Part shown: piece by piece, positions 34,336 to 43,753 of the stretch
Numbering within the stretch: the first letter of the stretch is position 1
Layout: every line of letters starts with the position of its first letter
Assembly: GCA_047638695.1 (NCBI GenBank)
Contig: JBLINY010000005.1
Span: 1-64,000 of the forward strand
Direction of reading: 5' to 3'
Length of the DNA stretch: 64,000 bases
From: JAHECQ01 sp047638695
Lineage (GTDB): Bacteria > Actinomycetota > Acidimicrobiia > Acidimicrobiales > SZUA-35
The notes under the pieces: generated by a model
What the model saw: the letters and a program-made list of their open reading frames with translations, nothing else
What the model was told of the DNA's origin: nothing
Database searches by the model: none
Translations under genes and position numbers: made by a program

Positions 34336-35526
34336 TCAGTTGCTACGGATCACGGCTCGGTCTCGCAGTTCGGCCAGAGCATCGGGATCCAGTCCGAGAT
34401 CGGTAGCAAGCACTTCGTTTGTGTGGGCACCCAGTGCCGGGGCGACCTCGAGGTCGACCTCACTGGCCGAGAGGCGCGGCGCCCACCCCAGCATCGGAAC
34501 CTCGCCGTGTTCGGGGTGTTGAATCGTCTTCACGAAACCGCGCTCGACGAGATGCGGATCGGTGAGTACCTCGGCGGTGTCGAGCACCGGGCCACCGGGG
34601 ACACCGGCTGCTTCCAGCTGCTCGGCGATCTCATGCTTTGAGTGTCGGATTGTCCACTGGCTGATTTCGGCTTTGAGCTCAGCGGTATTGGCGACTCTCG
34701 CTTCATTGGTGGCGAACCGTGGGTCCTCCGTCAACTCGCTTCGGCCCATGGCGGTGCAGAGGGCCACGAACATCTTTGGCGTGACCGCCATGATCATGGC
34801 GAAGTCATTCGGGCCGCCCCCGGCCGTCGGGTACAGGTTGTTGACGGCGAAGGCACCGTTCCCGTTTCGTGGCGCCGGGTTCTCGCCCCAACCAGGGGCC
34901 ATCGAGATCCGGGTTCGCATGTAGTAGGTCATCGCCTCTTGCATGGAAATCTCGATCCGCTGGCCTTCACCCGTCCGGAGTTTCTGGACGTACGCGGCAA
35001 CAATCGCCAACGCAAGCTGGACACCGGTGCCGGAGTCGCCGGTGGTCGGACCGGGTAACAGGGGCTCGCCGTCGGGGTAGCCGGTGGCCGACAGGGCCCC
35101 GGCTGCAGCCTGGGCCACACCGTCAAAGCACTTCCGGTCTGCGTAGGGCCCGGAGAGGCCGAAGCCCTTGACCGAGGCGTAGATGACCCCGGGGCTGACC
35201 TGTTTGATCACGTCGTACCCAATGTCGAGCTTCTCCACCACCCCCGGTCCATAGTTCTCCACGAACACGTCGAACTGTGGGGCAAGCTGCAGCAACAGGT
35301 CGCGGCCGTCGGCCGTGGCCAGATCGATGGCGACGCTCCGCTTGTTGCAGTTCCAGTAGAAGAAGTAGTCCCTGGGCATGTCGGCGACCCCGCGGGCCGG
35401 ATCGCCTGATCTAGGTGGCTCGATCTTCACCACGTCAGCGCCGAACCAGGCCAGTGCCTGTGTCGCTGCTGGGCCCGCCTCGTACTGAGTCAGGTCCAGA
35501 ATTCGCAATCCATCGAGTGCCGGCAT
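34336..35526 (-). CDS. CaiB/BaiF class III CoA-transferase
   Basis: This 396-residue protein begins ALDGLRILDLTQYEAGPAAT with the family start and has the FVENYGPGVVEKLD segment with the catalytic-Asp region. The next gene downstream encodes the 2-hydroxyacyl-CoA lyase, 64 bp away, a pairing like formyl-CoA transferase/oxalyl-CoA decarboxylase. It may activate the substrate acid or recycle formyl-CoA. GGGAGA precedes the ATG. Confidence 0.85.
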   Translation of the reverse strand: MPALDGLRILDLTQYEAGPAATQALAWFGADVVKIEPPRSGDPARGVADMPRDYFFYWNCNKRSVAIDLATADGRDLLLQLAPQFDVFVENYGPGVVEKLDIGYDVIKQVSPGVIYASVKGFGLSGPYADRKCFDGVAQAAAGALSATGYPDGEPLLPGPTTGDSGTGVQLALAIVAAYVQKLRTGEGQRIEISMQEAMTYYMRTRISMAPGWGENPAPRNGNGAFAVNNLYPTAGGGPNDFAMIMAVTPKMFVALCTAMGRSELTEDPRFATNEARVANTAELKAEISQWTIRHSKHEIAEQLEAAGVPGGPVLDTAEVLTDPHLVERGFVKTIQHPEHGEVPMLGWAPRLSASEVDLEVAPALGAHTNEVLATDLGLDPDALAELRDRAVIRSN

Positions 35527-35603
35527 CGGTCTCCCTTGTTCCCGTGGACCCTATGCGTTCGACCGAGTGCGTGCTGAGGGCCGAGTCAAGGCTGTGGGCG
35601 CGG

Positions 35604-36749
35604 TCACCGAACCGATCCCGCGTCCCGCAGCTGAGCGATCTCGTCAGCCCCGTAGCCGGCGTTGGCCAGAACATCATCAGTGTCGGCCCCGGGATGGGCC
35701 GGCGGTCCCGATACAGCCGACGGCGTACGGTCGAAGCGCGGCGCGGGAGCCGGCTGCCGCACACCAGCAACATCGACGAACGTGTCGCGCTGTGTGTTCT
35801 GCGGGTGCTCATATGCCTCGGGAATCGTCAGCACCGGAGCGAAACAGACATCGGTTCCGTCCATGATCTCGCACCATTCGGCTCGAGTCCGAGTGATGAA
35901 GATCTCGGCCATTTCCGCCCGACGTTCGGGCCAGCCGCCCTTGTAGCGCTGCGCGTCCCATTCGGGCCCCTCGCGGTCGGTCAGGCGAAGAAGTTCCGCG
36001 TAGAACTGAGGCTCGATCGAGCCGACCGAGATGTATTCGCCGTCGGCGCACTTGTACACCCCGTAGTAATGAGAGGCTCCGTCCAGCTGATTCTCGCCGC
36101 GAGGTCGTAGGGCGCCCTGATGTTGGGCACCGTGCATGGACGTCATCAACATGGCGGCACCGTCGACCATGGCGGCATCCACCGTCTGGCCCTGTCCCGA
36201 CCGTTGGGCCTCGACCAGCGCGCCGAGGACTCCCATTGCCAGGAGCATCCCTCCACCCCCGAAGTCGCCGATGAGGTTGAGTGGCACGGTCGGTGGCTCA
36301 TCGGGAGAGGTGCCGATATGGGCCAGACACCCGGCGAGAGCGATGTAGTTGATGTCGTGACCGGCCATCTGGGCATAGGGGCCCTCCTGTCCCCAACCAG
36401 TCATGCGGCCGTAGACCAGACGGCTGTTTCGGGCCAAACAAACGTCGGGGCCAAGGCCCAGTCGTTCCATCACCCCGGGGCGGAAACCTTCGATGAGGGC
36501 GTCGGCTTCCCCGGCCAGGCGAAGGACGATCTCGATGCCGGAGGGAGACTTGAGATCAACTCCTATCGAACGACGACCACGATCGAGCGGGCTGATGGGA
36601 GGTTCATCGGGAAACTCCTCAGGCACGTTCGAAGCCCGATCGATTCTGATCACGTCCGCCCCCATGTCGGACAACACCATCCCGCAAAAGGGAGCAGGGC
36701 CAATCCCTTGGAGCTCGACGACGGTCATACCGGACAAAGGACCACTCAT
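35604..36749 (-). CDS. Alpha-methylacyl-CoA racemase-like CaiB/BaiF protein
   Basis: This 381-residue protein contains MTGWGQEGPYAQMAGHDINY, with the racemase His, and LIGDFGGGGM, with the racemase Asp. This catalytic pair is found in alpha-methylacyl-CoA racemases, such as mycobacterial Mcr, and not in CoA-transferases. It would invert (R)/(S)-2-methylacyl-CoA. TAGGTT lies 6 nt upstream of the ATG, suggesting its own leaderless transcript. Confidence 0.88.
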   Translation of the reverse strand: MSGPLSGMTVVELQGIGPAPFCGMVLSDMGADVIRIDRASNVPEEFPDEPPISPLDRGRRSIGVDLKSPSGIEIVLRLAGEADALIEGFRPGVMERLGLGPDVCLARNSRLVYGRMTGWGQEGPYAQMAGHDINYIALAGCLAHIGTSPDEPPTVPLNLIGDFGGGGMLLAMGVLGALVEAQRSGQGQTVDAAMVDGAAMLMTSMHGAQHQGALRPRGENQLDGASHYYGVYKCADGEYISVGSIEPQFYAELLRLTDREGPEWDAQRYKGGWPERRAEMAEIFITRTRAEWCEIMDGTDVCFAPVLTIPEAYEHPQNTQRDTFVDVAGVRQPAPAPRFDRTPSAVSGPPAHPGADTDDVLANAGYGADEIAQLRDAGSVR

Positions 36750-36847
36750 GGAAGAAACCTAGGGAGCAGAGTTATCCCCGGCAAGCCCGTCGGCTCGATC
36801 TTCGTCAGAACTGGGCCGCCGACCAGGGTGAACTAGCGTCGGCTTTG

Positions 36848-39073
36848 ATGCTGCGGCTGGCGATTGACACCGGGGGGACATTCACTGACTGCGTGCTGCA
36901 GGACGACGAGACCGGGGCCAGCTGGTTTTGGAAAACTCTGAGCACCCCAGCCGAACCGGAACAGGCGTTGCTCGACGGGATTGACGGGCTGCAAACGCTC
37001 CGGGCTTTCGAATCGGCGGACCTTCGGTCCGTCTTGTTGGCGACGACGATCGCTACCAACGCCATTCTCGAGCGGAAGGGGGCCCGGACTGCTCTGGTGA
37101 CAACGGCCGGCTTCCGCGATGTGCTGCTCATGGGCCGAGCCAAGCGATACGACACGTTTGACCTCCATCTCTCCAAGCCCGAGCCGCTCGTGCCTCGGAG
37201 GAGAGTGCTGGAAGTGGCGGAGCGAGTCGGCCCCGACGGCGAGGTCGTGGATGAGTTGACCTCTGCCGAGGTCGATGCCCTGGTTGCACGGCTCGGGAAC
37301 CTCGCCGCCGCCGACGACGACGGCGCCGAGCCGGATTCCGTCGCCGTCTGCCTTCTTCACTCGTATGTGAATCCGCTCCACGAGCAGATGATCGGTAGGG
37401 CAATCACCGCCTGGCGACCAGATTTGCCCGTGTCGCTGTCCTCGGAGGTTTCGCCGAAGTACCGCGAGTACGAACGCATGAGCACCACTGTGGCCAACGC
37501 CTACGTGGCCCCCGGTGCCGGCCAGTTTCTCGATCGCCTCGAGGCCGCACTCGACGGACGCGGGTTCTCGGGTGACCTCTACGTGATGCAGTCGAATGGT
37601 GGCCTGCTCTCGACGGCTTTGAGCCGCCAGTTTCCCGTAAACATGATCGAGTCCGGGCCTGCAGCCGGCGTGCTGCTGGCCGCCGATATCGGCCGTCGGG
37701 AAGGGATCGATCGGGTCCTGAGCTTCGACATGGGTGGCACCACGGCCAAGCTTGGTGCTGTTGAGGACGGTGAGCCGGCCATTGGAACGACCTTTGAGGT
37801 CGACGCGGTGAATCAGCGGCCGGGAAGTGGGCTTCCGTTGAACATCGCGGCGGTTGAACTGGTCGAGATCGGCGCCGGAGGTGGCAGTATCGCCAGCGTT
37901 GATCTTGGTCTGATCCGCGTCGGGCCGGAGAGCGCAGGGGCCGAACCCGGCCCGGTCTGCTACGGCCGAGGTGGGCAGCAGGTCACGATCTCCGATGCCA
38001 ACTTGGTTCTCGGCTATCTCGACCCTGATCGTTTCGCTGGAGGTCGAATGAGCCTCGACGTCGACGCTGCTCGAGCCGCCGTCCAGTCCCAGATCGCCGA
38101 GCCTCTTGGCCTCACTGTGCTCGAGGCCGCGTGGGGTGTTCACACTGTTGCCAATGCCACCATGGAGCGGGCCATGCGCTCGATGTCGATCGACCGAGGA
38201 CGCGATCCTCGTGATTATGCTCTTGTCGCTTTTGGGGGCGCTGGCCCCATTCATGCCTGTCGTCTCGCTCGGGCACTCGGGGTGCGCCGCGTGATCGTTC
38301 CCAACGGGGCCGGGGTGGGATCGGCCCTCGGCATGCTCGAGGCAGAGCCACAGGTGATGGTGTCGCTGACCAACCCGATGCTGCTGACGCCCGAAGCCAC
38401 GACTGATGCATCCGTCGCTGAGTGCTTTGAGCGGCTGGAACGCAACGCTTCGGAGGCTTCTGGCGCGTCGGAGAGCAGCGAGATGCGGCGCCATGCCTAC
38501 CTTCGCTACGCCGGCCAGGGTTATGAGCTGAGAGTCGAGCTTCCCGAAGGCCCGATCGGATCGGGGTACACCGCAGCGGTCACCTCCCGTTTCCATCGGG
38601 TCTACGAGGACGAGTACGGCTATTCGGAACCGGAGTCGACGGTGGAGGCCATCGACTGGTCCCTCATGGTCACACTGGCCGGGGCGACCGAGCGCCCGAA
38701 AGCGGTCGTTGATCTCGACGCGGGGATGCAACAACCGGCTCGAGGTTCCGCTTCCCAGGCCAGCGTTCCCGTTCCGGCGGCAGTACGCAAAGCCTCGTTC
38801 CCTGATGGCACCGGCAGTTCTGCATCTGTCGTCGACTGTCCGTTCTACGAACGGTCTGGGCTGGACGCTGGTTCGACCGTTGTAGGTCCGGCCGTGATCG
38901 CCGACCCTGAGGCGACCATCCTCATTCCTCCCGGCGATCAGGCCTGCCTCGACGAGGCCGGCCACATCACTATTGAAATCCAGGCGGTCGGGATCCAGCC
39001 CGTCGAGATCGAAGCCGTCGAGATCGAAGCCGTCGAGATCGAGAGTGCGGCCGAGCGAGGTGGTAGTACGTGA
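36848..39073 (+). CDS. Hydantoinase A / oxoprolinase-like ATP-dependent subunit (HyuA)
   Basis: In this 741-residue protein, LAIDTGGTFTDCVL is the actin-fold phosphate-binding motif. MIESGPAAGVL and SFDMGGTTAK give the second phosphate loop, and FGGAGPIHAC lies near the C-terminal third. HyuA-type subunits phosphorylate or activate hydantoins, oxoproline or ketones together with HyuB. The C-terminus carries in-frame 15-bp repeats encoding VEIEA. ATG 36848 is preferred; TTG at 36845 is possible. The stop overlaps hyuB. Confidence 0.88.
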   Translation: MLRLAIDTGGTFTDCVLQDDETGASWFWKTLSTPAEPEQALLDGIDGLQTLRAFESADLRSVLLATTIATNAILERKGARTALVTTAGFRDVLLMGRAKRYDTFDLHLSKPEPLVPRRRVLEVAERVGPDGEVVDELTSAEVDALVARLGNLAAADDDGAEPDSVAVCLLHSYVNPLHEQMIGRAITAWRPDLPVSLSSEVSPKYREYERMSTTVANAYVAPGAGQFLDRLEAALDGRGFSGDLYVMQSNGGLLSTALSRQFPVNMIESGPAAGVLLAADIGRREGIDRVLSFDMGGTTAKLGAVEDGEPAIGTTFEVDAVNQRPGSGLPLNIAAVELVEIGAGGGSIASVDLGLIRVGPESAGAEPGPVCYGRGGQQVTISDANLVLGYLDPDRFAGGRMSLDVDAARAAVQSQIAEPLGLTVLEAAWGVHTVANATMERAMRSMSIDRGRDPRDYALVAFGGAGPIHACRLARALGVRRVIVPNGAGVGSALGMLEAEPQVMVSLTNPMLLTPEATTDASVAECFERLERNASEASGASESSEMRRHAYLRYAGQGYELRVELPEGPIGSGYTAAVTSRFHRVYEDEYGYSEPESTVEAIDWSLMVTLAGATERPKAVVDLDAGMQQPARGSASQASVPVPAAVRKASFPDGTGSSASVVDCPFYERSGLDAGSTVVGPAVIADPEATILIPPGDQACLDEAGHITIEIQAVGIQPVEIEAVEIEAVEIESAAERGGST
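39002..39045. repeat. 15-bp in-frame repeat in hyuA 3' end
   Basis: GTCGAGATCGAAGCC occurs at 39002-39016 and 39017-39031 with a partial third copy. It encodes a VEIEA tail, which is probably dispensable. Confidence 0.9.
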
Positions 39074-40722
39074 GTGCGGAGATCGATCCCATTACCCTCA
39101 GCGTCCTTTGGAATTCGCTCATTGCGGTGGCGGAGGACATGGGGCGAACCCTCCGACGCACTGCTTACTCCGCCGCCGTGCGTGAGGGTGACGATTTTTC
39201 AACCGGTCTGTTCGATGCTCAGGGCCGGCTCATCGCCCAGGGCAACTTTTCGCCCGGTCACTTGGGTGCCATGCCGTACGTGGTTCAGCATGTGCTCGAT
39301 CATTTCCCGGTCGAATCGTTGGGACCGGGCGACGCCATCCTGTTGAATGATTCGCGACTCGGTTCTGGTCACTACCCCGATTGCTTCCTGACTTCGCCTC
39401 TGTTTGCCAACGGCGAGCTCATCGGGTTTGCCGTGAACTGTGCTCACCACGTCGACATGGGTGGAGCTGTGGCTGGTTCGCAGATCGTTGACGTGAGTGA
39501 GTCATTTCAAGAGGGCCTGCGCATACTCCCGGTGCAGATTGCTGATGGAGAAGGGCTTCGAGAGGATGTGCTTCGCCTGATCTTGGGCAACGTCCGGCTA
39601 CCGGAGGTGGTCCGGGGCGACCTGATGGCTCAGCGCAACACCAACACGGTGGCGGCGAGACGCTTGGCCGCACTCTTCGAAAAGTACGGCCGGACGACGA
39701 TAGAAGCCGGGGTGGAGGCAATCCTCGAGCGCTCCGAGGCCCGGATGCGGGAGCTGATCTCCGACTTGCCTGACGGCTGTTACAAGTACGAGGATGCGCT
39801 TGACGAGGGTCCGAACGGCGAACCGATCCGATTCCGAGTCGCGGTCACTATCGCTGGTGACGAGATCGAACTCGACTGGTCTGAGTCCGACGATCAGGTG
39901 GCGGCCGGAATCAACTCCTACATCAACTACACCCGGGCTTACTCAACATTCGCCGTCAAAGTCTTCACCGACCCTCATCTGCCGCACAACCACGGCGCCA
40001 ATCGCCCGATCAAGGTCGTGGCTCGCGAGGGTTCGTTCTTCAATCCGACCTTTCCCGCACCCAGCAGTGGCCGGGCGGCAATTCAGATCAGGCTCTTCGA
40101 GGTTGTCCGGGGGGCCCTAGCTGATCTGGTGCCGGACCGAGCCATGGCATCGTTCTCACATTGGAGCAACCCAGTCATCGGCGGGCAGGATGCTGCCGGT
40201 CAACAGTTCATCTTTTACGACCTCATCTATGGCGGGTACGGCGGGCAAGCATCGAAGGACGGCGAGGAAGCGCTCACGCCCGTGTTCAACGCCGCCAACA
40301 TTCCCGTCGAGGTGCACGAGCACCAGAGCCCCATCCGAGTTTTGCGGATGGGACTCATCGCCGACTCCGGTGGCGCCGGACGTCAACGAGGTGGCTGCGG
40401 CCTGCGGAAAGATGTCGAGTTACTTGCTCCAACCGGTCGTGTGTCGTTGTCGGGAGACCGTCATCGGTTTGCGCCACCCGGGGCCAAGGGCGGTCGGCCA
40501 GGCCAGGTTGGGCGCACGATTCTCAACCCCGATGGGGAGGCTCGAGTGCTGGGTTCGAAGGCGATGGTCGAGATGTCTGAGGGAGACGTCCTCAGCATTC
40601 AGCTTTCGGGAGCCGGTGGCTTTGGACCGCCCGGGGAACGCGACCCAGCAGCGGTACGGAGCGACGTTGCTGACGGCTACATCTCGGCCGAAGCGGCCGA
40701 ACGCGATTACGAAGTCCCATGA
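39070..40722 (+). CDS. Hydantoinase B-like subunit (HyuB)
   Basis: This 550-residue protein begins SAEIDPITLSVLWNSLIAVA, followed by EDMGRTLRRTAYS, and contains QGNFSPGHLGAMP, ILLNDSRLGSGHYPD and the C-terminal GGCGLRKDVEL and SGAGGFGPPGERDP. This is the complete hydantoinase B/oxoprolinase catalytic subunit. It works with the preceding HyuA on a cyclic amide, hydantoin or ketone; the substrate is unknown. GTG start overlaps the hyuA stop (GTGA). Confidence 0.88.
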   Translation: MSAEIDPITLSVLWNSLIAVAEDMGRTLRRTAYSAAVREGDDFSTGLFDAQGRLIAQGNFSPGHLGAMPYVVQHVLDHFPVESLGPGDAILLNDSRLGSGHYPDCFLTSPLFANGELIGFAVNCAHHVDMGGAVAGSQIVDVSESFQEGLRILPVQIADGEGLREDVLRLILGNVRLPEVVRGDLMAQRNTNTVAARRLAALFEKYGRTTIEAGVEAILERSEARMRELISDLPDGCYKYEDALDEGPNGEPIRFRVAVTIAGDEIELDWSESDDQVAAGINSYINYTRAYSTFAVKVFTDPHLPHNHGANRPIKVVAREGSFFNPTFPAPSSGRAAIQIRLFEVVRGALADLVPDRAMASFSHWSNPVIGGQDAAGQQFIFYDLIYGGYGGQASKDGEEALTPVFNAANIPVEVHEHQSPIRVLRMGLIADSGGAGRQRGGCGLRKDVELLAPTGRVSLSGDRHRFAPPGAKGGRPGQVGRTILNPDGEARVLGSKAMVEMSEGDVLSIQLSGAGGFGPPGERDPAAVRSDVADGYISAEAAERDYEVP

Positions 40723-40824
40723 AAGCAAACAGCAGGAGCAGATCGATCTAGTCGCTGACGCAAGACCTTGCGACAGCCGGCCGAGTTCGGACCCTTCGGA
40801 GACCCGCTCGGTTAGGTTGCAGAT

Positions 40825-41832
40825 ATGAGTGCGATCATCGAGATGGAGGGCCTGCGCAAGATCTACTCCCGTCGCGGAGGCGAAGATGTTGTCGCTGTCG
40901 AGGGGCTTAATCTCAGCCTGGGAGTGCCGGGCACGGTGCATGGATTCTTGGGACCCAACGGGTCGGGAAAGACCACCACCATTCGTTGCACCTTGGCACT
41001 GATTAGTCCGTCGGGCGGCGAGGTCCGTGTTTTCGGACTCGATGCTCGGACTGGTCTGCACAAGGTGATTAACCGCATCGGTGCCATCGTCGAAAACCCA
41101 AAGATGTTCCCGAACTTCTCGGGCCGAAGGAACCTGGCGCTCTTGGCCGATCTGGCGGGACTGCCCAAGTCCGAGGTGGATCGGGTGCTCGAGGTGGTTG
41201 GTCTCAGTGACCGCGACGGCGACACTTTTGCCTCGTACTCGTTGGGCATGAAACAGCGGCTGGCTATCGGGGCCGCGCTGCTCAAGAACCCCGATCTGTT
41301 GATTTTGGACGAACCAGCAAACGGCCTCGACCCCGCGGGTATCGCCGAGATGCGTGTACTCATCCGCCAAATTGCCGAAAGCGGCAAGGCGGTCATCGTG
41401 TCGAGCCATCAACTGGCCGAGATCGAGCAAGTCTGCGACGACGTGACGATCATCAACCACGGTCGCTTGGTAGAGACCGGAACGCTCGACTACATACGCA
41501 GCTTTGCCGGCGCTGACAAAGTGGTGGTGACTATCGACGAGCGCGACGAGGCCCTAGCGGCCCTGAACGCCGGTGGCATTCCGGCCCGGCCCCGGCCTGA
41601 CGCCAGCGAAATTGTGGTCGACATATCGCCCGATCGCACGGCTGAGGTCACCAAGACTCTGGCCGACCAGGGCCGCTACCTGCGCGGTCTTCGGTCCGAG
41701 TCGGCCACGCTGGAACAGGCGTTTCTCAACCTCACCAACGAGTCGGCTCCTCCACCTTCGGGTCCACCCATTGGTGCCGCCCCACCCCCAGGCCCACCGA
41801 CGGCCGTAGCTGCGACGGAGGTGAACCAGTGA
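40825..41832 (+). CDS. ABC transporter ATP-binding protein
   Basis: In this 335-residue protein, Walker A is GPNGSGKTTT. The signature region is YSLGMKQRLAIG, Walker B is LLILDEPANGLDP, and the switch His lies in VSSHQLAEIEQV. It is of the BcrA/DrrA efflux type. The last 30 residues are Pro-rich linker. TAGGTT lies 6 nt before the ATG. The permease gene overlaps its stop by 4 bp. Confidence 0.92.
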   Translation: MSAIIEMEGLRKIYSRRGGEDVVAVEGLNLSLGVPGTVHGFLGPNGSGKTTTIRCTLALISPSGGEVRVFGLDARTGLHKVINRIGAIVENPKMFPNFSGRRNLALLADLAGLPKSEVDRVLEVVGLSDRDGDTFASYSLGMKQRLAIGAALLKNPDLLILDEPANGLDPAGIAEMRVLIRQIAESGKAVIVSSHQLAEIEQVCDDVTIINHGRLVETGTLDYIRSFAGADKVVVTIDERDEALAALNAGGIPARPRPDASEIVVDISPDRTAEVTKTLADQGRYLRGLRSESATLEQAFLNLTNESAPPPSGPPIGAAPPPGPPTAVAATEVNQ

Positions 41833-42647
41833 GCCGCCTGCTGACAGCCGAATGGAAGCGACTGTGGGCCCGCCGCATGACGCGTTTCTTCCCTGCAGCG
41901 ATCGTGGTGCTGCTGATCGGCGGCATCGTGATCGCCTACTTCGTCATCGAGAACGACGAACAAAACGTGCCTAACTTTGTCGCCGACATCGCAGGTGGAA
42001 TCGAAGCGCCCGACGTCTTGGGTCCCTTGTCTGCGCTGCTACCGATCATGGCCTACGTCATCGGAGCGTCCTCCATCGGCGCTGATTCCAAGACGGGCAT
42101 GTTGGAACAGTTGCTGACTTGGGAACCGCGACGACTCCGCCTACTTGCAGCTCGGGTGATCGCAGGCGGCCTGGGCGTGGCGGTGATAGCCGCAGTCTTG
42201 GCAGCTCTGATGGTGGCGCTGCTCTACGGGCTGGCGGCAACCGCAGGCACCACCAACGGCACTAGCGGAGAGTTCTGGACGAATACGGCAATGGCGGTGC
42301 TGCGCACCGGCGTTGCGTCCGGGTTGTTTGCCATATTCGGGATCGCCATAACCCTGTTGGTCGATAGCTCGGTGGGTTCGATTGTCGGCTTCCTGATCTA
42401 TTCGTTCATTATCGAGAACGTGATCGGAGCCTTCTTGCCCAAAGTTGCGGTCTACACGCTTATTACCAATGCCGATGCCTTCGGAGGCGGCAGGCCGGTG
42501 CAGCGAGTCGATGGCAGTGTCTTCAGCGACAACTTCGACTTGATTGATGCGCACAGCTATCTCACGGCTGGGCTGATACTGCTTGTCGCCGTCGCGGTCG
42601 GCGTGATGGTTGCCGGCGGCGTCTTCCGCGTGCGAGACATCGACTGA
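41829..42647 (+). CDS. ABC-2 type transporter permease
   Basis: This 272-residue protein has about six transmembrane helices, starting with a cytoplasmic amphipathic segment (LLTAEWKRLWARRMTRF) that is typical of ABC-2 permeases. It pairs with the preceding ATPase to export an unknown compound or act in bacitracin-like resistance. GTG start by overlap. Confidence 0.85.
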   Translation: MSRLLTAEWKRLWARRMTRFFPAAIVVLLIGGIVIAYFVIENDEQNVPNFVADIAGGIEAPDVLGPLSALLPIMAYVIGASSIGADSKTGMLEQLLTWEPRRLRLLAARVIAGGLGVAVIAAVLAALMVALLYGLAATAGTTNGTSGEFWTNTAMAVLRTGVASGLFAIFGIAITLLVDSSVGSIVGFLIYSFIIENVIGAFLPKVAVYTLITNADAFGGGRPVQRVDGSVFSDNFDLIDAHSYLTAGLILLVAVAVGVMVAGGVFRVRDID

Positions 42648-42673
42648 GCCCGCCTGTCCCATACGATCGGGAC

Positions 42674-43144
42674 ATGACCCCTTCTCTTCATGTCGACATT
42701 GCGCACCTCGATTGGATCGTTGGTTCGTGGGCGGGTGGGGGATCGGGTCGGTATCCCACCATCGAGTCATTCGACTATGTGGAGCAGGTCGAGTTCGGCC
42801 ACGTGGGCAAGCCGTTTCTTTCGTACGTGCAGCGCACGAAACATGCCGAGACCGGTCTGCCCCTGCATGCTGAAGCGGGCTATATCCGGCCCGTGGGGAG
42901 AGACCGGGCCGAACTGGTCGTCTCCCAGCCCAGCGGCATCAGCGAGGTTCACGAGGGCGTCATAGACGGGCAGACGATCAGCTTCCGTTCGGTCTCGGTC
43001 GTCACCACAGCAACGGCGAAGGACGTAACCGAGGTCCACCGCACGATCACCGTCGACGGTGACACGTTGAGCTACACGGTCGCTATGGGGGCGGTGGGCC
43101 TCGAACGGCAACACCACCTGGCAGCGACGCTGCAGCGAGGCTGA
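42674..43144 (+). CDS. Nitrobindin-like heme beta-barrel (peroxynitrite isomerase)
   Basis: This 156-residue protein has the family motif GSWAGGGSGRYPTI near residue 20 and ends ERQHHLAATLQRG, where a His is the proximal heme ligand in nitrobindins. Members bind ferric heme and isomerise peroxynitrite to nitrate. TACGAT lies 6 nt before the ATG (leaderless type). The gene is complete. Confidence 0.88.
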   Translation: MTPSLHVDIAHLDWIVGSWAGGGSGRYPTIESFDYVEQVEFGHVGKPFLSYVQRTKHAETGLPLHAEAGYIRPVGRDRAELVVSQPSGISEVHEGVIDGQTISFRSVSVVTTATAKDVTEVHRTITVDGDTLSYTVAMGAVGLERQHHLAATLQRG

Positions 43145-43204
43145 CCTGAAGGTTGGGACCTCGCTCGAGATCGAGAGCCCGCAGAACGCGGCGCCTAGTC
43201 TTCG

Positions 43205-43753
43205 ATGGTGAACGAAGGCGAGCGTCCCGCGCTGCGACGATTGATCGTGGCAGCGGCAGTCGTCATGTTCGGCGTATGGGCCGGATTCTTGGCGCTGGCC
43301 GAACCGAAGTTGCCCGACTTCGAGGCGTCGGGTGAACCCCAAGAGCTGCCTACCGAAGGCTCGTTTCCATCCATCTCCACCATTGAGTTTGGGCAGATCC
43401 TGGTTGGCGCGCGGGGGCAGCCAGTCGTCGTGAACGTCTGGGCATCGTGGTGCGCGCCCTGTCGTACGGAGATGCCGCTCTTGCAGGATGCGGCGATCGC
43501 CTTCGCTGGGGAGGCAGTCATTTTCGGTGTCGCTTCGAACGACGACCCGGGCGAGTCCATGAGGTTCCTCGAAGAGCTCGGCGCTACCTATCCGAACGTG
43601 TTCGATGCCACCGGCGAGATCCGGGTTGCATTGGGACTCACCGCCTATCCAACGACCTACGTATTCGGTGCCGATGGAACCCTTCGAGCGCGCGTGAACG
43701 GTGGGATCTCCGAACAGCGCCTGGCAGGGCTCATCGAGGATGCGCTCGAATGA
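43205..43753 (+). CDS. Membrane-anchored TlpA/ResA-like thioredoxin
   Basis: This 182-residue protein has an N-terminal helix (LIVAAAVVMFGVWAGFLAL) as anchor. The thioredoxin motif is WASWCAPCRTEMP, and the cis-Pro lies in TAYPTTYVF. It should reduce extracytoplasmic disulfides, for example in cytochrome c maturation. ATG 43205 or the adjacent GTG 43208 may be the start; TAGTCT lies 6 nt before the GTG. It is cotranscribed with a polytopic membrane protein. Confidence 0.88.
   Translation: MVNEGERPALRRLIVAAAVVMFGVWAGFLALAEPKLPDFEASGEPQELPTEGSFPSISTIEFGQILVGARGQPVVVNVWASWCAPCRTEMPLLQDAAIAFAGEAVIFGVASNDDPGESMRFLEELGATYPNVFDATGEIRVALGLTAYPTTYVFGADGTLRARVNGGISEQRLAGLIEDALE

Noticed and set aside
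36833..38965. Long open frame of about 710 codons on the minus strand
   Set aside because: It lies antisense to hyuA, has no recognisable domains, and such open antisense frames are expected in high-GC codon-biased DNA.
40825..42647. Dedicated antibiotic-resistance locus
   Set aside because: The ABC pair is of a general export type with no linked two-component or resistance gene, so no specific substrate can be claimed.
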